This document shows positions 43,609 to 51,896 of a stretch of DNA of 64,000 nt, one piece after another. How positions within the stretch are numbered: position 1 is the stretch's first letter; each line of letters begins with the position of its first letter. A program made the position numbers and the translations under genes. The stretch lies in the NCBI GenBank assembly GCA_947475245.1, contig CANJLW010000010.1, forward strand, positions 61,100 to 125,099. The letters run 5' to 3'. Under the pieces are notes generated by a model, which worked only from the letters and a program-made list of their open reading frames with translations, was not told where the DNA came from and did no database searches. The stretch comes from Acetobacteraceae bacterium. GTDB taxonomy: Bacteria; Pseudomonadota; Alphaproteobacteria; Acetobacterales; Acetobacteraceae.

Positions 43609-45389
43609 TCAGCGGCATCCGGTGTGTGAAACGCGGCGTTCGGGCCGCGATTAAGCAGTGTCGCGTTGGCGACGACGCGCAACCAATCCGTCGGATCGGC
43701 GTTTTCCACATCCGTTTCCGGCGCGAACCCCGTCACGTATCCCCGCATCAATCCCGGCATCAGCAAATCCACCTCTCCCGATTTCCGTCCCGGCGGCGCG
43801 GGTTCAACGCATAAGAGCGTGGCGCGCCCATGCCGAGCAAGCTCCATCATGACAGCCATGGCCTGGCTGACGGGGATCGAGCGCGTGCGCTTGATGACAT
43901 AGGTTTTCCGGCCGCCTCGCAGCCCTTCGAAGAACTTGCGACGAAGATAGGCCAGCTTCACGGTATGGGCGCGCAGCACGGTCTTTTCGTCGGTATTCCC
44001 CTCGTATTCAAACGTATGCCAATGGAGGTTGTACTGCGGCAACCCAAGGACGAACTCTCGCGGATGTCCATCGTTCAATTCCACGACGATTTTGCCGGGT
44101 TCGTTCGCCGCGTTCATATCGTCGGCCAAGGCCAACATCAGGTCGGGCAGTTGGGCATTGCCGAAGCGCAGCAGGTTCAGCACTTCCAAGCCCAGGCGGC
44201 GCTGCGCGATACCGAACTCACAATTATCGCCCAGGCTTTCAAAACCGCGCATCAGGTTCGCGGGATCGACACCCAGCCCGGCTTCGACCGCCGCGGGTAA
44301 CTGGGTTTCATCTTCGGTCACAAACTGGCTGGATACCGCGATCGCGATGGGCCGACCGGCCTGTTCCCCACGCGTCGCCAGGATACCGGTCATGTGCCGA
44401 GGCGCCGAAGCGATTTCGATCCGACGGACCGCCAGGCCCAGCAACCTTGAATCCGAGCTCAGGCCAATATCGACCGGACGGGTCGCATCCGGCAGATGCA
44501 GCGACAGCGGCAGAGTCTCCCGCCCCTCCGTCAGTTCCCTTGGAAGCGGGATGACCAGACTGGTCTTTCCGTCCAACAGGAACTGACCGATCACGATGCG
44601 ATCCAGCAGCACCGTCAGTTCCTGCGTCGGCAGCCTGTCGGGATCGAAAAGCGGTGTGCCGTCCAGTCGCAAAACGTACTGGCCGGGAATGGTCGGGGCG
44701 GGCAGTTCCAGGTCGCAGACGGAAGCGGTGGTCCAGGTGAACCCCTGCTCTCCACGATCCCAACCCTCCCGCAGATAGGGCACGACGGGGGATTTGACGC
44801 CAAAGTTATAAATGGCCCGTTCCGCCGTTTCCGCCGAGATCGGCGGCATCGGCGGCGTCAGCGTCAGAACCGGAAAGCTGTGATGCATCGGGCCGCACCA
44901 GGCGCCCATTTCAAACAATCCCTTCGTATAGACCCGCACAAACGAGAACGCGCCCGAGATCGCTCGGCCATCGCCCGAATGGCGCAACGCCTTGGGGCGG
45001 ACGAAGCCGGGAAATTGAAACTCGATATCCAGCGGGGCATTGTCGACAATCAGGTCCGGGTCGATTTCACAGCGGATCATCGATCGGGCTGAAAGCCGAG
45101 CGGCACCGAGTTCGGTACCGTTGACAAGGACGCGGACGATCTGCCCGCTCAACGCCGGGGGATGCCGGCAGGGATCGATCTCCGCCTCCAGCACAACAGG
45201 TTTGCCGGCGGTTTCCATGGGCACGCGCAGAGTGCTGGACGGTCCCAGCCCCCAGACCATCGTCGGTTCCTGCCCGCTCCACCCCTTGCCGCGGAACCGC
45301 GCGCTGTTGCCGTTCTGGCTGAAGTCGATAACGATCAGGCTGCCGCCGATCAGGCGCGCGCGCTCGGGTGTCCCCACATTCTCAGACAT
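43605..45389 (-). CDS. Double beta-sandwich plus SLGxNCEFG-domain protein (paralogue B)
   Basis: A 594-residue cytoplasmic-looking protein. It has two jelly-roll-like domains (~1-140 with GKGWSGQEPTMVWGLG, and ~200-325 with WDRGEQGFTWTTAS) and a C-terminal domain opening FESLGDNCEFGIAQRRLG, then LRFGNAQLPDLM, WHTFEYEG, LRRKFFEGL and DWLRVVANATLLN. It matches paralogue A, which has one sandwich. The sandwiches resemble carbohydrate-binding modules. Coupled to an ACP gene; function unknown, possibly acylation or processing of a surface glycan. Confidence 0.65.
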   Translation of the reverse strand: MSENVGTPERARLIGGSLIVIDFSQNGNSARFRGKGWSGQEPTMVWGLGPSSTLRVPMETAGKPVVLEAEIDPCRHPPALSGQIVRVLVNGTELGAARLSARSMIRCEIDPDLIVDNAPLDIEFQFPGFVRPKALRHSGDGRAISGAFSFVRVYTKGLFEMGAWCGPMHHSFPVLTLTPPMPPISAETAERAIYNFGVKSPVVPYLREGWDRGEQGFTWTTASVCDLELPAPTIPGQYVLRLDGTPLFDPDRLPTQELTVLLDRIVIGQFLLDGKTSLVIPLPRELTEGRETLPLSLHLPDATRPVDIGLSSDSRLLGLAVRRIEIASAPRHMTGILATRGEQAGRPIAIAVSSQFVTEDETQLPAAVEAGLGVDPANLMRGFESLGDNCEFGIAQRRLGLEVLNLLRFGNAQLPDLMLALADDMNAANEPGKIVVELNDGHPREFVLGLPQYNLHWHTFEYEGNTDEKTVLRAHTVKLAYLRRKFFEGLRGGRKTYVIKRTRSIPVSQAMAVMMELARHGRATLLCVEPAPPGRKSGEVDLLMPGLMRGYVTGFAPETDVENADPTDWLRVVANATLLNRGPNAAFHTPDAAE

Positions 45390-45420
45390 AAGTCGTCCCG
45401 CCCCAGAGTCCGATCGGATC

Positions 45421-45436
45421 GGACAAGATTGTGTCT
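45421..45436. promoter_or_regulatory. Inverted repeat GGACA-N6-TGTCT upstream of paralogue B
   Basis: GGACAAGATTGTGTCT lies 32 bases ahead of the paralogue B ATG. It shares 12 of 16 positions and the RGACA-N6-TGTCT layout with the repeat at 41625, suggesting one regulator for both paralogues. Confidence 0.5.
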
Positions 45437-45623
45437 CTGACGATGAATCGCGCGCTCATTTAGTCCGGCGTCATCCTGCTCATAGGATGGGATAATCGTC
45501 GAACTGGCCAGCGCGCAAGTATTGCAATGCGTAATTTTGAGATGGACGATCAACCATTTGTCTAATAAATTTGGTCGCCAGGACGACGCTTTCGAACCCA
45601 TCGATGACGCGATACAAGACCGC

Positions 45624-46064
45624 ATGACCGACACGACCTATCTGACCAACCGCGCCTTGTTCCCGCTCTGGGCACGGGATACCGCCCGCTATGGCGATAC
45701 TGACTCCAACGGGCATCTGAACAATGCGGTCTTTTCGACCTTTCTCGAAACCGGACGCACCGCGTTTCTGCTGAATCCTCGGGCACCGTTGATACCGGAT
45801 GGGTTTGGCTTCGCCATCGTCCGGTTGGTGCTGGACTACCGCGCCGAGATGCATTGGGGCGGGGCCGTCGATATCGGCACGGTCGTCATGAAAATCGGCC
45901 GGACGTCGTTTACCCTGGGTCACACGATCTTTCAGGACGATGTCTGCACCGCCACCGGTGAGTGTGTCGGCGTTCTGCTGAACCTGACCACCCGCAAGGC
46001 GGCCCCGATCGAGGGCACGTTGCGTCAGGCGCTGGAAGGTGCCGGGCCGCTGTCCGCGGCTTAG
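45624..46064 (+). CDS. Hotdog-fold acyl-CoA/ACP thioesterase
   Basis: A 146-residue 4-hydroxybenzoyl-CoA-thioesterase-like protein. YGDTDSNGHLNNAVFSTFLE carries the catalytic aspartate and the hotdog helix start; strands VRLVLDYRAEMHWG and SFTLGHTIFQDD follow. It cleaves an acyl thioester, fitting the neighbouring ligase and ACP. The ATG at 45624 removes an unlikely upstream extension. Its end overlaps the convergent MoaD-like gene by four bases. Confidence 0.88.
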   Translation: MTDTTYLTNRALFPLWARDTARYGDTDSNGHLNNAVFSTFLETGRTAFLLNPRAPLIPDGFGFAIVRLVLDYRAEMHWGGAVDIGTVVMKIGRTSFTLGHTIFQDDVCTATGECVGVLLNLTTRKAAPIEGTLRQALEGAGPLSAA

Positions 46065-46312
46065 CCGCCGCCGATTTTAGGGATCAGAACGATCTCACTG
46101 CCCGGTCGCAGTTCGACCGAATAGGCATCCTGGTAAATCTCGCCGTCGATGGCGATCGCCATGCTTTCCTCGACCTGGTGACCCAGGCCGGGGAAGCGGC
46201 GTTCGAGTTCGATAATCAATCTTCGGAAGGTTGTCGCCTCTACCTCGAATTCCGTCACGCCACCGGTAAGCTGGTTGCTGGCGGAACCCGAGGAGAGGAC
46301 GACTTTAGGCAT
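46061..46312 (-). CDS. MoaD/ThiS-like small sulfur-carrier protein
   Basis: An 83-residue beta-grasp protein ending in IPKIGGG, which provides the C-terminal diglycine used for thiocarboxylate formation; the preceding PGSEIVLIP is typical of the MoaD end. It lies nine bases after the molybdenum-subunit gene and probably belongs to that operon, where it could donate sulfur for the cofactor. A ThiS-like role is possible but less consistent with context. Confidence 0.85.
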   Translation of the reverse strand: MPKVVLSSGSASNQLTGGVTEFEVEATTFRRLIIELERRFPGLGHQVEESMAIAIDGEIYQDAYSVELRPGSEIVLIPKIGGG

Positions 46313-46321
46313 CCGGTTTGC

Positions 46322-48589
46322 TTAGCCGGCCGCGTCGATCGCCGCGCGCACCTTCGGCGGGGACATCGGCAGGTCCGGCATGCGGAGTCCGATGGCGCCA
46401 CGGATGGCGTTGGAGATCGCCGCCATCGGCGGCACGATCGGCACTTCGCCGACGCCACGCGCGCCGAACGGATGGCGCGGGTTGGGCACTTCGACCAGCA
46501 CCGCTTCGATCATCGGCACGTCGGAGGCAACCGGGCAGCGGTAGTCCAGGAAGCCCGGATTTTCCATCAAGCCCTTGGCGTTGTAGATATACTCTTCGCT
46601 GAGCGCCCAGCCGATGCCTTGCGCCGCACCGCCCTGGATCTGACCTTCCACATAGCTGGGGTGAATGGCCTTACCCACGTCCTGGATCGCCGTATAGCGC
46701 TTGATCTCGACGCGACCGGTTTCCTTGTCGACCTCAACGTCACAGATGTGGGCACCGAAACCGGCACCCGCGCCTTGAGCGTTGACCGAGACTTCGGCGT
46801 TGATCGGACCGCCGGTCTTGGCTTGCTTCAGGGCGAGAGCAGCGAGATCGAGCGGCTCGAACGCGCCGGCGTTGGAACCCGCCGGATACGCCATGCCGTC
46901 TTTCCATTCGACCGCGTCGACCGGGATGTCCCAGGTCTGCGCGGCGCGCCGCTTCAGTTCGTCCACGACCTTTTCGGCGGCCTGGGTGGCGGCCATGCCG
47001 GTCGCGAAGGTCACGCGCGATCCGCCGGTCACGAAGGTGTAACCAATGGAGGCGGTGTCGGCGACGATGGTGCGCACGCGGGTCGCGGGGACGCCGAGGA
47101 CCTCGGCCACCATCATACCGATGGAAGCGCGGGAGCCGCCGATGTCCGGGCTGCCGGTTGCGGCCATGACGGAGCCGTCTTCGTTGATGTGCACGGTGGC
47201 GGAGGATTCGCCGCCGATGTTGAACCAGAAGCCGACGGCGAGGCCGCGACCCTGTCCGGCCGGCAGCGGCGCGCTCCAATGCGGATGCGTCTTGACGGCG
47301 GCCAGGACCTGCTCGAACCCGATATTGGTGTGGGTCGGGCCGTAATGGGTCTTGGTGCCGTTCTTCGCGGCGTTCTTTTCACGCAGGGTCAGCGGGTCCA
47401 TGCCCAGCTTCACCGCCAGATCGTCCACGGCGCATTCGACCGCGAAAGAGCTGATCGGCGCGCCCGGGGCGCGATAGGCGGCGACCTTGGGGCGGTTGCT
47501 GACGACGTCGTAGCCGACGACATCCACGTTCGGCAGGTCATACATGGCGAAACCGCACATGCAGCCCGGTCCGATCGGGGAGCCGGCATAGGCACCGGCC
47601 TGGAACTTCAGCACCTGTTGGGCGGCGACGATGGTGCCGTCCTTCTTGGCGCCGAGCTTGACGGTGACGGTGGCGCCGGAGGTCGGGCCGGAGCCGCGGA
47701 AGACCTCTTCGCGGGTCATCTGCATCTTCACCGACTTGCCGGCCTTGCGCGACAGCGCAACAGCCACCGGCTCCAGGTAAATCAGCGTCTTGCCGCCGAA
47801 CCCGCCGCCGATTTCCGCCGGATTGACACGGATGTTGGCCATGTCGATGCCAAGCAGCTTGGCGGTATAGGCGCGGATCATGAAGTGCCCCTGAGAGGAG
47901 GCATGGATCGTGATCTGACCGTCGGGATTGTAGGTCGCGAGGCAGGCGTGCGGTTCAATGTAAGCCTGATGCACGGGCTGCGTGGTGTAGCTGCCCTCGA
48001 CGATCACTTCCGCTTCCGCGAAGCCCGCGTCGATGTCGCCCTTCTTGAAGGTCACGACCTTCGCGATGTTCGACGCCTTGCTCGGCTTCGGGTTGACGCC
48101 GGCGGTGAACATGTCGGCATGCAGCACCGGCGCGTTCTCGGCCATCGCGTCTTCGACGTCGATGACGTGCGGCAGCACTTCGTAGACGACCTCGATCAGT
48201 TCGAGCGCGCGATCGGCGATCGACTGCGACGTGGCGGCGACGGCGGCGAGCGCATGGCCTTCGTAAAGGACCTTGTTGCGCGCCATGACGTTGTCGGACA
48301 GGTCGCGGAAGTTCATCGGGCCTTCGCCGACGAACGCTTCCTCGGACGCGATCACCGGGAAGTCCTTGGACGTCAGGACCGCGCGCACGCCCGGCAGGGC
48401 TTCCGCCTTGCTGGTGTCGATCGACACGATGCGGGCATGGGCGTGCGGGGAGCGCTTGATCTTACCCCACAGCATGCCGGAGGCGCGGGTGTCGGCCGAG
48501 AACACGGCGCGCCCGGTCACCTTGTCCACGCCGTCGGGGCGGATCGGCCGCGTTCCGACGACTTTCAGGCTGGAATCGATGTAATTCAT
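46322..48589 (-). CDS. Xanthine-dehydrogenase-family molybdenum hydroxylase, large subunit
   Basis: A 755-residue Mo-pterin cytosine dinucleotide-binding subunit. Glycine-rich GGGFGGKTLIYLEPVAV, QPVHQAYIEPHA and the C-terminal GARGVGEVPIVPP, with the expected active-site glutamate, are visible. The active-site loop reads AYRAPGAP instead of the AYxCSFR of true CO dehydrogenase, so it oxidises some other substrate. Its ATG overlaps the stop of the 2Fe-2S subunit. Substrate unknown. Confidence 0.92.
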   Translation of the reverse strand: MNYIDSSLKVVGTRPIRPDGVDKVTGRAVFSADTRASGMLWGKIKRSPHAHARIVSIDTSKAEALPGVRAVLTSKDFPVIASEEAFVGEGPMNFRDLSDNVMARNKVLYEGHALAAVAATSQSIADRALELIEVVYEVLPHVIDVEDAMAENAPVLHADMFTAGVNPKPSKASNIAKVVTFKKGDIDAGFAEAEVIVEGSYTTQPVHQAYIEPHACLATYNPDGQITIHASSQGHFMIRAYTAKLLGIDMANIRVNPAEIGGGFGGKTLIYLEPVAVALSRKAGKSVKMQMTREEVFRGSGPTSGATVTVKLGAKKDGTIVAAQQVLKFQAGAYAGSPIGPGCMCGFAMYDLPNVDVVGYDVVSNRPKVAAYRAPGAPISSFAVECAVDDLAVKLGMDPLTLREKNAAKNGTKTHYGPTHTNIGFEQVLAAVKTHPHWSAPLPAGQGRGLAVGFWFNIGGESSATVHINEDGSVMAATGSPDIGGSRASIGMMVAEVLGVPATRVRTIVADTASIGYTFVTGGSRVTFATGMAATQAAEKVVDELKRRAAQTWDIPVDAVEWKDGMAYPAGSNAGAFEPLDLAALALKQAKTGGPINAEVSVNAQGAGAGFGAHICDVEVDKETGRVEIKRYTAIQDVGKAIHPSYVEGQIQGGAAQGIGWALSEEYIYNAKGLMENPGFLDYRCPVASDVPMIEAVLVEVPNPRHPFGARGVGEVPIVPPMAAISNAIRGAIGLRMPDLPMSPPKVRAAIDAAG

Positions 48590-49071
48590 TAAGCAGCCTC
48601 CCCTCGCATGACGGCGGCGGCATCCATGACCGCGCGGATGACTTTGTCATACCCCGTGCAACGGCAGAGATTGCCGGCGAGCCAGTAGCGCGCTTCGGTC
48701 TCCGTCGGGTTGGGGTTTTCGTCGAGCAGCGCCTTGGTGGCGACGATCAGGCCCGGGGTGCAGAAGCCGCACTGCAGGGCCGCGTGCTCAAGGAACTTTT
48801 GCTGAATCGGGTGCAGGTGGTCGCCCTGGGCGATGCCTTCGATCGTCGTGATCGACTTGCCCTGCGCTTCGACGCCCAGCATCAGGCACGAGCAAACCAG
48901 CGTGCCGTCGACCAGGATCGAGCAGGCGCCGCAGTCGCCCGACGCGCAGCCTTCCTTGCTGCCGGTCAGGCCGACGACGTCGCGCAGCACGTCGAGCATG
49001 GTCTGCTGGGTCTCGCAGAGAAACTCGGATTCTTCGCCGTTGATGGTGGCGGTTACATGTTGCTTGGCCAT
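48589..49071 (-). CDS. Molybdenum hydroxylase 2Fe-2S subunit
   Basis: A 160-residue subunit binding two [2Fe-2S] clusters that pass electrons from the Mo centre to FAD. N-terminal cluster: GCASGDCGACSILVDG plus a later cysteine; C-terminal cluster: LQCGFCTPG and LCRCTGY. Middle gene of the FAD - FeS - Mo order usual for CoxMSL-type operons; the intergenic gaps are two bases or an overlap. Confidence 0.95.
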   Translation of the reverse strand: MAKQHVTATINGEESEFLCETQQTMLDVLRDVVGLTGSKEGCASGDCGACSILVDGTLVCSCLMLGVEAQGKSITTIEGIAQGDHLHPIQQKFLEHAALQCGFCTPGLIVATKALLDENPNPTETEARYWLAGNLCRCTGYDKVIRAVMDAAAVMRGEAA

Positions 49072-49073
49072 GT

Positions 49074-49961
49074 TCAGTGAGCCTTTCCGGTGTTTTTGCC
49101 CATGGCGCGATCAAAGGCGATCGCGGCGGTGCGGCGAGCGAGAACGCCCGCGACTTTGGTGCGGTATTCGACGGTGCCGCGCTTGTCGGTGATCGGCTTC
49201 GCCGCGGCCTGGGCGGCGGCGTCGAGCTTCGCCAGCGTATCGGCGTCCAGCGTGTGACCGATCAGCACGTCGGCCATCGCCTGAACCAGCAGCACGGTCG
49301 GGGCAACGGCGCCCAGCGAGCAACGGGCGGCGGTGCAGACGCCGTTGGCGTCGAGGGTCACGCTGATGCCGCAGCCGACAACCGCGATGTCCATTTCCGT
49401 GCGGGGAATGAAGCGCAGATAGGCGTCGCTCGAACGCGCCGGACGGGGCGGAAGCTTGAATTCAAGGATGAATTCGTCTTTCGCGAGCGAGGTGCGGCCC
49501 GGGCCGGTCGGGATTTGTTCGACCGGGACTTCGCGACGACCGGCGCTGCCGACCACAACGGCAACGGCGCCGGCGGCATACAGAGCGGGCACGCTGTCAG
49601 CGGCCGGAGAGGCGTTGCAGAGGTTGCCCGCGAGCGAGCAGCGGCCCTGAACCTGCGTCGAACCGATCAGGTCGAGCGCTTCGACGAGGCCCGGCCACGC
49701 CTTGTTCAGGCCGGCATGGGCTTCAACCACCGCGCCGGGGGTCGCCGCGCCAATGACGAAGCCGCCATTTTCTTCCCGAATGCCGATCAGGCCCGGGATT
49801 TTCTTGGTGTCGACGATCAGTTCCGGCTGCATCCGGCCGGCGCGCATTTGCACCAACAGGTCGGTTCCGCCGGACAGAACCTTGGCCAATCCGGATGCAC
49901 CGGCCAGAAGTTTAACCGCCTCGTCCACCGAAGTGGGTGCGGCATAGCTGAGATTTGACAT
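49074..49961 (-). CDS. Molybdenum hydroxylase FAD-binding subunit
   Basis: A 295-residue FAD subunit. The flavin-binding patterns VLSGGTDLLVQMRAG and IGSTQVQGRCSLAGNLCNAS (CoxM-type AGGHS/TIGG equivalents) and the C-terminal CO-deh-flav domain are recognisable. First gene of the operon. Two adjacent ATGs exist; 49961 has GGAG at better spacing (five bases) than 49964. Confidence 0.92.
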   Translation of the reverse strand: MSNLSYAAPTSVDEAVKLLAGASGLAKVLSGGTDLLVQMRAGRMQPELIVDTKKIPGLIGIREENGGFVIGAATPGAVVEAHAGLNKAWPGLVEALDLIGSTQVQGRCSLAGNLCNASPAADSVPALYAAGAVAVVVGSAGRREVPVEQIPTGPGRTSLAKDEFILEFKLPPRPARSSDAYLRFIPRTEMDIAVVGCGISVTLDANGVCTAARCSLGAVAPTVLLVQAMADVLIGHTLDADTLAKLDAAAQAAAKPITDKRGTVEYRTKVAGVLARRTAAIAFDRAMGKNTGKAH

Positions 49962-50042
49962 CATCGCTCCCGATAACTTGCGTTCACGCCCCCCGATCCA
50001 AAGGCTAACGCCCCGGGACGGATACCCGACAACGTTATTCGA

Positions 50043-50957
50043 TCACGCGCGGCCGGTCGAGGGGGTGAGGGTCTGGTTGGCGTCCGCATGGATTTCTACC
50101 CCGACCGTCAGCCCAAGGAAATCCCCACGCGCGCCGGTAAAGCTGCCGCTGAGCGGAATTGCCTGACTCGGGTCGCGGGTCACCGCCACGCGAATCAGGT
50201 TGCGATCGCCGATCAGCCCGTTGGTCGGATCGAACGGCGCCCAACCCGCGCCGGGCAGATAGATTTGCACCCAGGCATGAGTCGCCCCGCCGCCGACCAA
50301 ACCGCCCCGCCCGCCGCTCAACAGCGCCGCGTCATACAGATACCCGGATACGAAACGCGCCGCGAAACCCAGCCCCCGCGCCGCTTCCATCATCAGCAGG
50401 GCGAAATCGCGACAGGTGCCGCCGCCCTTCGCCAACGTCGTCGCGGGGTCCTGCGTGCCCATCTCGTCGCGGGGATTATAGTCCAGATCGCTCTGCGCCG
50501 CCCGCGTGATCGCGCCCAGAATGCCCAGCGTCGATCGATCGGCGGAACGGCGCAGCACGCCGCCGACCCAGGCATCGACCCGCCCATCCGGATCGGGATA
50601 CCCGCGCGCCGTCGTTTGCCCGAGATCGGGGACTTCCGACGGATCGTAGCTGAACGGATAGGACCGCGCGTACTCCTCCACCTGTCCCCCCATCGCCGGA
50701 GAGGGAAAATGCTGCGCGCGAAACCGCGACTCGACGCACAATTCCCGTGCCGGTTCCAGAAACCGCGCGATCGCGACCGAATTGCCGAAAACATCGTCGA
50801 GCCATCGCACCGTCGCCGCCGGACGCAACGTCAGCGAGGTTTCCAGCAACCGCAGATCGTGGCTGTCGCGCGGGCGCATCATCATCCGATGCTCCCCAAA
50901 CGTCACCGGGCGCGCATAGCGATAGGTCGTGCGATGCAGGACATTCAGGATCGTCAC
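50043..50957 (-). CDS. Transglutaminase-like cysteine protease family protein
   Basis: A 304-residue cytoplasmic transglutaminase-fold protein. N-terminal beta domain (LHRTTYRYARPVTF), then the triad: Cys in KGGGTCRDFA, His in ATHAWVQIYLP and Asp in WAPFDPTNG. In the ATP-grasp/alpha-E context such proteins are predicted to cleave or cross-link the peptide product. Start is GTG 50957. Last of three minus-strand genes beginning at 54379, 60 bases after its neighbour. Confidence 0.9.
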   Translation of the reverse strand: MTILNVLHRTTYRYARPVTFGEHRMMMRPRDSHDLRLLETSLTLRPAATVRWLDDVFGNSVAIARFLEPARELCVESRFRAQHFPSPAMGGQVEEYARSYPFSYDPSEVPDLGQTTARGYPDPDGRVDAWVGGVLRRSADRSTLGILGAITRAAQSDLDYNPRDEMGTQDPATTLAKGGGTCRDFALLMMEAARGLGFAARFVSGYLYDAALLSGGRGGLVGGGATHAWVQIYLPGAGWAPFDPTNGLIGDRNLIRVAVTRDPSQAIPLSGSFTGARGDFLGLTVGVEIHADANQTLTPSTGRA

Positions 50958-51017
50958 GTCCGCGCCTCGCCCGCCCCCTGATCGTTCGGGCGCCGATCGC
51001 GGCGGGGCGTCCCGCCG

Positions 51018-51896
51018 CTAATGGGACTCGTCGTCGGGTTCGAGGTCGACCGTCACCGTCAGACTGTGATCGCCCCCGCCCAGGATAATGCCGCGCACCG
51101 GGCTGACATCGCCGAAATCGCGCCCCCAGCCCAGCACCACATGCTCGTCCTGCACCACCAAGCCGTTGGTGGGATCAAGGTCGATCCACCCCAGTTCCGG
51201 CCCCAGCCAGCAGCCGACCCAGGCATGCGATTGATCCGCCCCCTGACGGCGCGGCTGACCCGGCGGCGGGCGTGTGCGGATATAGCCGGACACGTAGCGC
51301 GCCGGCAGACCGATCCCACGCAGCGCGCTGATCATCAGATGGGAAAAATCCTGACAGACCCCTTCCCGCTTCTGAATGATCTGCGCGACCGGAGTCGAAA
51401 TCCCCGTCACGCCGGCCCGAAACCGAAACTCCGTCCGAATCCGACGGTTCAGATCGAGCAGCCCCACCAGCACCGGCGTGCCCGGCGGAAACGACGCCGC
51501 CGCATAGGCGGTCGCGTCGGCATTGGCTTCCGCCATCGGGCTTTCGAAGCGAAACTCCGCCTCCCGCCAGCCTTCGGGCCCCTGCGCCGCGGCAACCACG
51601 GCTTCCCAGGCCGGGGTCGTCTCGGCCGGCGGCGGCGGCGGATAGGCGACCTCCACCACCGACTCGGCCGTCACCTCGAAATCCGCGTGCGGCAGATCGA
51701 GGAACAGCCAGGTCACCAGATTGTCGTAATGGTCCAGGCCGTCGCGGCGACGCGCGGCGGCGGGTTCGGTGACGATCCGTTCGGACAGCACACGCTGCCA
51801 GGGCAACGGCCGCGGTCGCAAATGCACGACATGCGTGGCAAGCTCGACGGCGGAGCCATAGGCGTAATGCGTGGCGTGGCGCACACGATATTTCAT
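51018..51896 (-). CDS. Transglutaminase family protein
   Basis: A 292-residue paralogue of the preceding protein. N-terminal beta domain (VRHATHYAYGSAVELATHV), Cys in EGVCQDFSHL, His in QSHAWVGCWL and Asp in WIDLDPTNGL. Starts inside the end of the ATP-grasp/alpha-E gene (ATGA overlap), so the two are stoichiometrically coupled. Confidence 0.9.
   Translation of the reverse strand: MKYRVRHATHYAYGSAVELATHVVHLRPRPLPWQRVLSERIVTEPAAARRRDGLDHYDNLVTWLFLDLPHADFEVTAESVVEVAYPPPPPAETTPAWEAVVAAAQGPEGWREAEFRFESPMAEANADATAYAAASFPPGTPVLVGLLDLNRRIRTEFRFRAGVTGISTPVAQIIQKREGVCQDFSHLMISALRGIGLPARYVSGYIRTRPPPGQPRRQGADQSHAWVGCWLGPELGWIDLDPTNGLVVQDEHVVLGWGRDFGDVSPVRGIILGGGDHSLTVTVDLEPDDESH

Noticed and set aside
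46322..48589. True aerobic CO dehydrogenase (coxL)
   Set aside because: The active-site loop is AYRAPGAP, without the Cys of AYxCSFR.
45962..48592. Long open frame on the + strand opposite the molybdenum subunit gene
   Set aside because: It is the antisense of a clear xanthine-dehydrogenase-family gene; high GC keeps the opposite strand free of stops. Composition is His/Arg/Gly-rich with no domain.
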